Origin: Bradyrhizobium sp. 4
Lineage (GTDB): Bacteria > Pseudomonadota > Alphaproteobacteria > Rhizobiales > Xanthobacteraceae
DNA: 64,000 nucleotides
NCBI RefSeq assembly: GCF_023100905.1
Contig: NZ_CP064686.1
Coordinates: 2,480,001 to 2,544,000, forward strand
Direction: 5' to 3'
The first letter of the stretch is position 1, and each line of letters opens with the position of its first letter. The translations under genes and the position numbers were made by a program. The notes below the pieces were generated by a model. The model searched no databases. It was not told the DNA's origin and saw nothing but the letters and a program-made list of their open reading frames with translations. Positions 60,902-64,000 of this stretch are shown in pieces.

Positions 60902-62293
60902 ATGCACAGCCCAAATCCAGACATGTCTCAGCTGTTCGCGGACCGCCAGGCCCAGCGCAGCGCCCTGCATAATCGGCATCTGAACGAGCAGTTCGTTCGG
61001 GTCCTGAAGACCATCGGCTACGATGTCGGCTTCCAGAAGGGGCAGGGACAGTACCTCTACGACCGCGACGGGGCGCGCTATCTCGACCTCTTGTCCGGTT
61101 TTGGCGTGTTTGCGATCGGGCGCAATCATCCGGTCATGCGCGAGGCGCTCAAGAGCGTGCTCGATGCCGACCTGCCCAACCTTGTCCAGTTCGACGTCTC
61201 GGTGCTTGCCGGCGTGCTTGCCGAGCGGCTTTTGAAGTACGTCCCCTATCTCGACAAGGCGTTCTTCGCCAATTCCGGCGCCGAATGCGTCGAAGCGGCG
61301 ATCAAGTTCGCCCGCGGCGCCACCGGCCGTCCGGGCATCGTCTATTGTGCCCACGGCTATCACGGCCTGACCTATGGCGCGCTGTCGCTGACGGGTGATT
61401 CGAACTTTCGCACCGGCTTCGAGCCGCTGCTGCCGGGCTGCACCTCGATCCCGTTCAACGATCTCGCCGCGCTCGAAAAGGCGCTGGCCTCGCGCGAGGT
61501 AGCCGCCTTCGTCGTCGAGCCGATCCAGGGCAAGGGCGTCAACATGCCCACCGACGAGTTCCTGCCGGGTGCGTCCGCGCTCTGCAAGAAATACGGCACG
61601 CTGTTCGTCGCCGACGAGATCCAGACCGGCATGGGCCGCACCGGCCGCTTCCTCGCGGTCGAGCACTGGAATGTCGAGCCCGACATGGTGCTGCTGTCGA
61701 AGTCGCTGTCCGGCGGCCATGTGCCGGTCGGCGCGGTGCTGACGCGCAAGAGCATCTTCGACAAGATCTTCAACCAGATGGACCGTGCAGTCGTGCACGG
61801 CTCGACTTTCTCCAAGAACGACCTGGCGATGGCCGCGGGCATCGCCACGCTCGACGTCATGGAGTCCGAGAAGCTGATCGAGTCCGCCGCCAAGCGCGGT
61901 GCCGAGCTGCGCCTCGCGCTCACGCGCATGGTGCCCGGCTACGAGCTGTTGAAGGAAGTCCGCGGCAAGGGCCTGATGATCGGCGTCGAGTTCGGTCCGC
62001 CGAAATCGCTGCGGCTGCGGGCGTCCTGGAACGTGCTGGAGGCGGCCAACAAGGGCCTGTTCTGCCAGCTCATCACCGTGCCGCTGTTCAAGGACCACAA
62101 GATCCTCACGCAGGTTGCCGGCCACGGCAGCCACACCATCAAGCTTCTGCCGCCGCTCACCATCACCGAGGAAGATTGCGGCTGGATCGAGCGCGCCTTC
62201 GACGACGTCATCGCCGGCAGCCACAAGGTCCCCGGCGCGATCTGGTCGCTCGGCAAGACGCTGGTGGACAACGCGGTGAGGCGATCGGCGTAA
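60902..62293 (+). CDS. hpnO: Aminobacteriohopanetriol-forming aminotransferase HpnO
   Basis: 463 aa class III PLP aminotransferase. The PLP-binding Lys is Lys267 in LLSKSLSGGHVP, with VADEIQTGMGRTGR just before it and NSGAECVEAAIKFAR near residue 125. HpnO puts an amino group on the hopanoid side chain to give 35-aminobacteriohopanetriol. The start at 60902 is the first ATG of the frame; an ATG at 60923 is an alternative. Its assignment rests on the neighbouring hpn genes, since class III enzymes are diverse. Confidence 0.88.
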   Translation: MHSPNPDMSQLFADRQAQRSALHNRHLNEQFVRVLKTIGYDVGFQKGQGQYLYDRDGARYLDLLSGFGVFAIGRNHPVMREALKSVLDADLPNLVQFDVSVLAGVLAERLLKYVPYLDKAFFANSGAECVEAAIKFARGATGRPGIVYCAHGYHGLTYGALSLTGDSNFRTGFEPLLPGCTSIPFNDLAALEKALASREVAAFVVEPIQGKGVNMPTDEFLPGASALCKKYGTLFVADEIQTGMGRTGRFLAVEHWNVEPDMVLLSKSLSGGHVPVGAVLTRKSIFDKIFNQMDRAVVHGSTFSKNDLAMAAGIATLDVMESEKLIESAAKRGAELRLALTRMVPGYELLKEVRGKGLMIGVEFGPPKSLRLRASWNVLEAANKGLFCQLITVPLFKDHKILTQVAGHGSHTIKLLPPLTITEEDCGWIERAFDDVIAGSHKVPGAIWSLGKTLVDNAVRRSA

Positions 62294-62408
62294 GGCCTGT
62301 GCTGCGGCCTGATGTCGCGACGTGCGACCTGCTGAAGCAGTCCGTCTCCCGAAATTCCAAATCGACGCTTATTTTCCGGCATTGACCTGACCGGGAGAGG
62401 AGTGGGCG

Positions 62409-62813
62409 ATGCCTTTGACTGGGGGCTGTCATTGCGGCGCGATCCGCTACGAAGTCAACGGCGACATGATGGTGCACGCGCTCTGCCATTGCGCGGATTG
62501 CCGCCGCCACTCCGGGGCACCGATGGTCGGCTGGGCGATGTATTCGCTCAAGGCCGTCAAAGTCGTGCGCGGTCAGCCGAAGATCTATCAATCATCCGAA
62601 CATGGACGACGTCACTTCTGTGCCGATTGCGGCACTGGGCTGTTCTACATCAACGAAAACCTGATGCCCGATATCATCGATATCCAGAGCGGGACCTATG
62701 ATGACCCCGATGCCGTTCCGGCGACGATGCACATTCAGGTCGCCGAGCGGATTGGCTGGATGGAGCGGGCTCACGAACTGCCCGTCTTCGAACGATTTCC
62801 TCCGCTCGAATGA
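62409..62813 (+). CDS. GFA (CENP-V/GFA) family zinc protein
   Basis: 134 aa. Three Cys-rich segments typical of the glutathione-dependent formaldehyde-activating family are present: GCHCGAIRYE, ALCHCADCRRHSG and HFCADCGTGLFY, which hold two zinc ions. GGAGAGGAGTGGGCG precedes the ATG. Despite the name, most family members do not have a proven formaldehyde role. It lies 115 nt after hpnO on the same strand. Confidence 0.88.
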   Translation: MPLTGGCHCGAIRYEVNGDMMVHALCHCADCRRHSGAPMVGWAMYSLKAVKVVRGQPKIYQSSEHGRRHFCADCGTGLFYINENLMPDIIDIQSGTYDDPDAVPATMHIQVAERIGWMERAHELPVFERFPPLE

Positions 62814-62828
62814 CTGGATGCGCAGAGG

Positions 62829-63590
62829 CTAACCCTTCATCGCCGCCTCGAACTTGTCGACGAATTCGGCAAGCTCGTCGGGGGCGAGATCGCTGACGGC
62901 CCAGAAGTTCAGGCCGCGATTGCCCCAGCGCCGGCAGTTGAAGCCCTGCATGGTTTCGGTCTTGGGCGCGCGGTATTCCGCGTTCGATGTCTGCGACACG
63001 AACAAATTCACCACGTGCTGCCGGCGCTTGTAGACGACCGCACCGATGGCGCGGGCGTCGATATAGTCGAGCCGCCCTCCCACCAGCGTAAACCCTTGTG
63101 CGGTGAGGTCGATCACGGGCGGGGCGACGTCGAGCTTGCCGTTGAACCACGGCTTCACCGTGTGCTGGTCGGTCGAGACCACGTCGATGAGGTGGCCGGC
63201 CTGGAGCGAGCGCAGATGCGCGGAGACGACCTCCGACAGGATGCGCTGCTGGTCGTCCTGGCGCAGCACCAATGCAACGACGCCGGAGGCGGCGAGCGCG
63301 GAGACTGCCGAGCCCATCGCAAAGCCGCGCAGCACAGAGCGGCGGCTCGGCTGTTGACGCTGCGGCTGCGGCTGCGGCAGCGAAGCCTCGATACGCGCAC
63401 GCAGGCTCGCCGGTGCGGTGTAGCGCAAATCGGCGTCCGCGAGCACGCGCTGCATGTCGCGTTGGGCCGAAAGCTCCGCAGCGCAGGCCGGGCAGCTCGC
63501 GATATGGGCTTCGACCTCGCGCGCATGGCCGGCATCGAGCTCGTTGTCGAGCAGCGCGTGAAGCAGGATTCTTGCTTCGTCGCAGGTCAT
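62829..63590 (-). CDS. Membrane anti-sigma factor with ZAS-like motif
   Basis: 253 aa. The N-terminus has the zinc anti-sigma pattern H-x3-C-x2-C (HIASCPACAAEL, about residues 30-41) after MTCDEARILLHALLDNEL. One membrane segment lies near residues 88-108 (GFAMGSAVSALAASGVVALVL), preceded by a twin-Arg-like RRSVLRG, so the C-terminal 145 residues are periplasmic. It should hold the upstream ECF sigma factor at the membrane until a signal arrives. The gene overlaps the sigma gene by 4 nt (ATGA). Confidence 0.9.
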   Translation of the reverse strand: MTCDEARILLHALLDNELDAGHAREVEAHIASCPACAAELSAQRDMQRVLADADLRYTAPASLRARIEASLPQPQPQRQQPSRRSVLRGFAMGSAVSALAASGVVALVLRQDDQQRILSEVVSAHLRSLQAGHLIDVVSTDQHTVKPWFNGKLDVAPPVIDLTAQGFTLVGGRLDYIDARAIGAVVYKRRQHVVNLFVSQTSNAEYRAPKTETMQGFNCRRWGNRGLNFWAVSDLAPDELAEFVDKFEAAMKG

Positions 63591-64000
63591 CTTGCTTGCT
63601 CCTCATCCGCCGTCCAGGCCGCGCGCAGCATGGCGCGAGCGCGGGCGAGGCGGGACATCACGGTGCCGACGGGCGCGCCGACGGCCTCGGCGACTTCGCG
63701 ATAGGACAGGTTGTTGATCTCGCGCAGCACGAATGTTTCCTTGAACGGCTCGGCGAGCGCGTCGATCAGCTTGCGGATCGCGCCCGCATCGCGGCTGCGC
63801 AGCACTTCGGTTTCGGGGCTAGCCTCGGTCTCCTGCCAGATCGGCGTCTGCTCGGCAGCGCCGGGCGTATCGTCGATCGCGCTGTGCCTGTGCGCGCGCC
63901 GTGCATATTCGGCATTGCAGACGTTACGCAGGATCGCGAACAGCCAGGGCTTCATCGCCGGTCCGCGATAGCTGTCGAAATGCTTCAGCGCGCGCAGATA
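63587..64000 (-). CDS. ECF sigma factor, N-terminal end missing
   Basis: 138 codons are present; the frame is open through the window edge (YLRALKHFDSYRGPA precedes the Met at 63955), so the start is outside. Region 2 (YRGPAMKPWLFAILRNVCNAEYARR-type) and region 4 with its helix-turn-helix (LSYREVAEAVGAPVGTVMSRLARARAML) are visible as separate parts. It directs RNA polymerase to a stress or envelope regulon. Its stop overlaps the anti-sigma start by 4 nt, the usual coupling for such pairs. Confidence 0.9.
   Translation of the reverse strand, partial: YLRALKHFDSYRGPAMKPWLFAILRNVCNAEYARRAHRHSAIDDTPGAAEQTPIWQETEASPETEVLRSRDAGAIRKLIDALAEPFKETFVLREINNLSYREVAEAVGAPVGTVMSRLARARAMLRAAWTADEEQAR

Noticed and set aside
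1..64000. CRISPR array, prophage, insertion sequence, tRNA or rRNA
   Set aside because: No regularly spaced direct repeats, transposase, integrase, phage structural genes or tRNA/rRNA sequence were recognised in the window.

Overview
The window is high-GC, densely coded bacterial chromosome, almost certainly from Bradyrhizobium or a very close relative (Nitrobacteraceae such as Rhodopseudomonas). The main reasons are a hopanoid cluster that includes the C-2 methylase hpnP, homoprotocatechuate degradation genes, a perfect EcfG-type promoter, and intergenic palindromic repeats of the kind I associate with Bradyrhizobium. No rRNA, tRNA, CRISPR array, insertion sequence or prophage was recognised.

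Left part (1-17 kb), catabolism and repair. A truncated thiolase-like gene with its Zn-ribbon partner is followed by an amidase/DUF2848 pair, a 2OG-Fe(II) oxygenase next to alkB, and an MFS transporter. Next is a six-gene minus-strand operon for meta-cleavage of homoprotocatechuate (hpaH, hpaF, hpaE, hpaD, an hpaG-like FAH gene, and a ThDP enzyme of unknown role). It is divergent from hpaR, with a perfect 16-bp palindrome between them. An Ldh-type dehydrogenase, an HpcH/HpaI aldolase and an altronate dehydratase-like gene follow; they could serve the same pathway or a sugar-acid pathway.

Middle (17-41 kb). A PAS protein and a chemoreceptor overlap, like an aerotaxis receptor split in two. A three-gene operon carries two transglutaminase-like domains and two predicted amidoligase-type enzymes (DUF2126; permuted ATP-grasp plus alpha-E). 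This is the least understood biochemical system in the window. Then come an HD protein, an alpha/beta hydrolase, folE, a Rieske-FAD oxidoreductase, a branched-chain amino acid-type binding protein and an acyl-CoA dehydrogenase. A looser region (33-41 kb) holds an HWE kinase and response regulator, an RlpA-like secreted protein, an AI-2E family transporter with a large soluble tail, small secreted proteins and a second chemoreceptor.

Right part (41-62 kb), hopanoid lipids. hpnP lies between eutB and eutC. After an RND-type exporter and two small secreted proteins comes hpnC-hpnD-hpnE-shc-hpnG. The opposite strand carries ispH-hpnH, then hpnN and hpnO are on the plus strand. Together they supply isoprenoid precursor, make squalene, cyclise it, add and trim the side chain, aminate and methylate hopanoids, and move them to the outer membrane. 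An EcfG-type promoter (GGAAC-N16-CGTT) lies 34 nt upstream of hpnN. The window ends with a GFA-family protein, an anti-sigma factor and a truncated ECF sigma gene.
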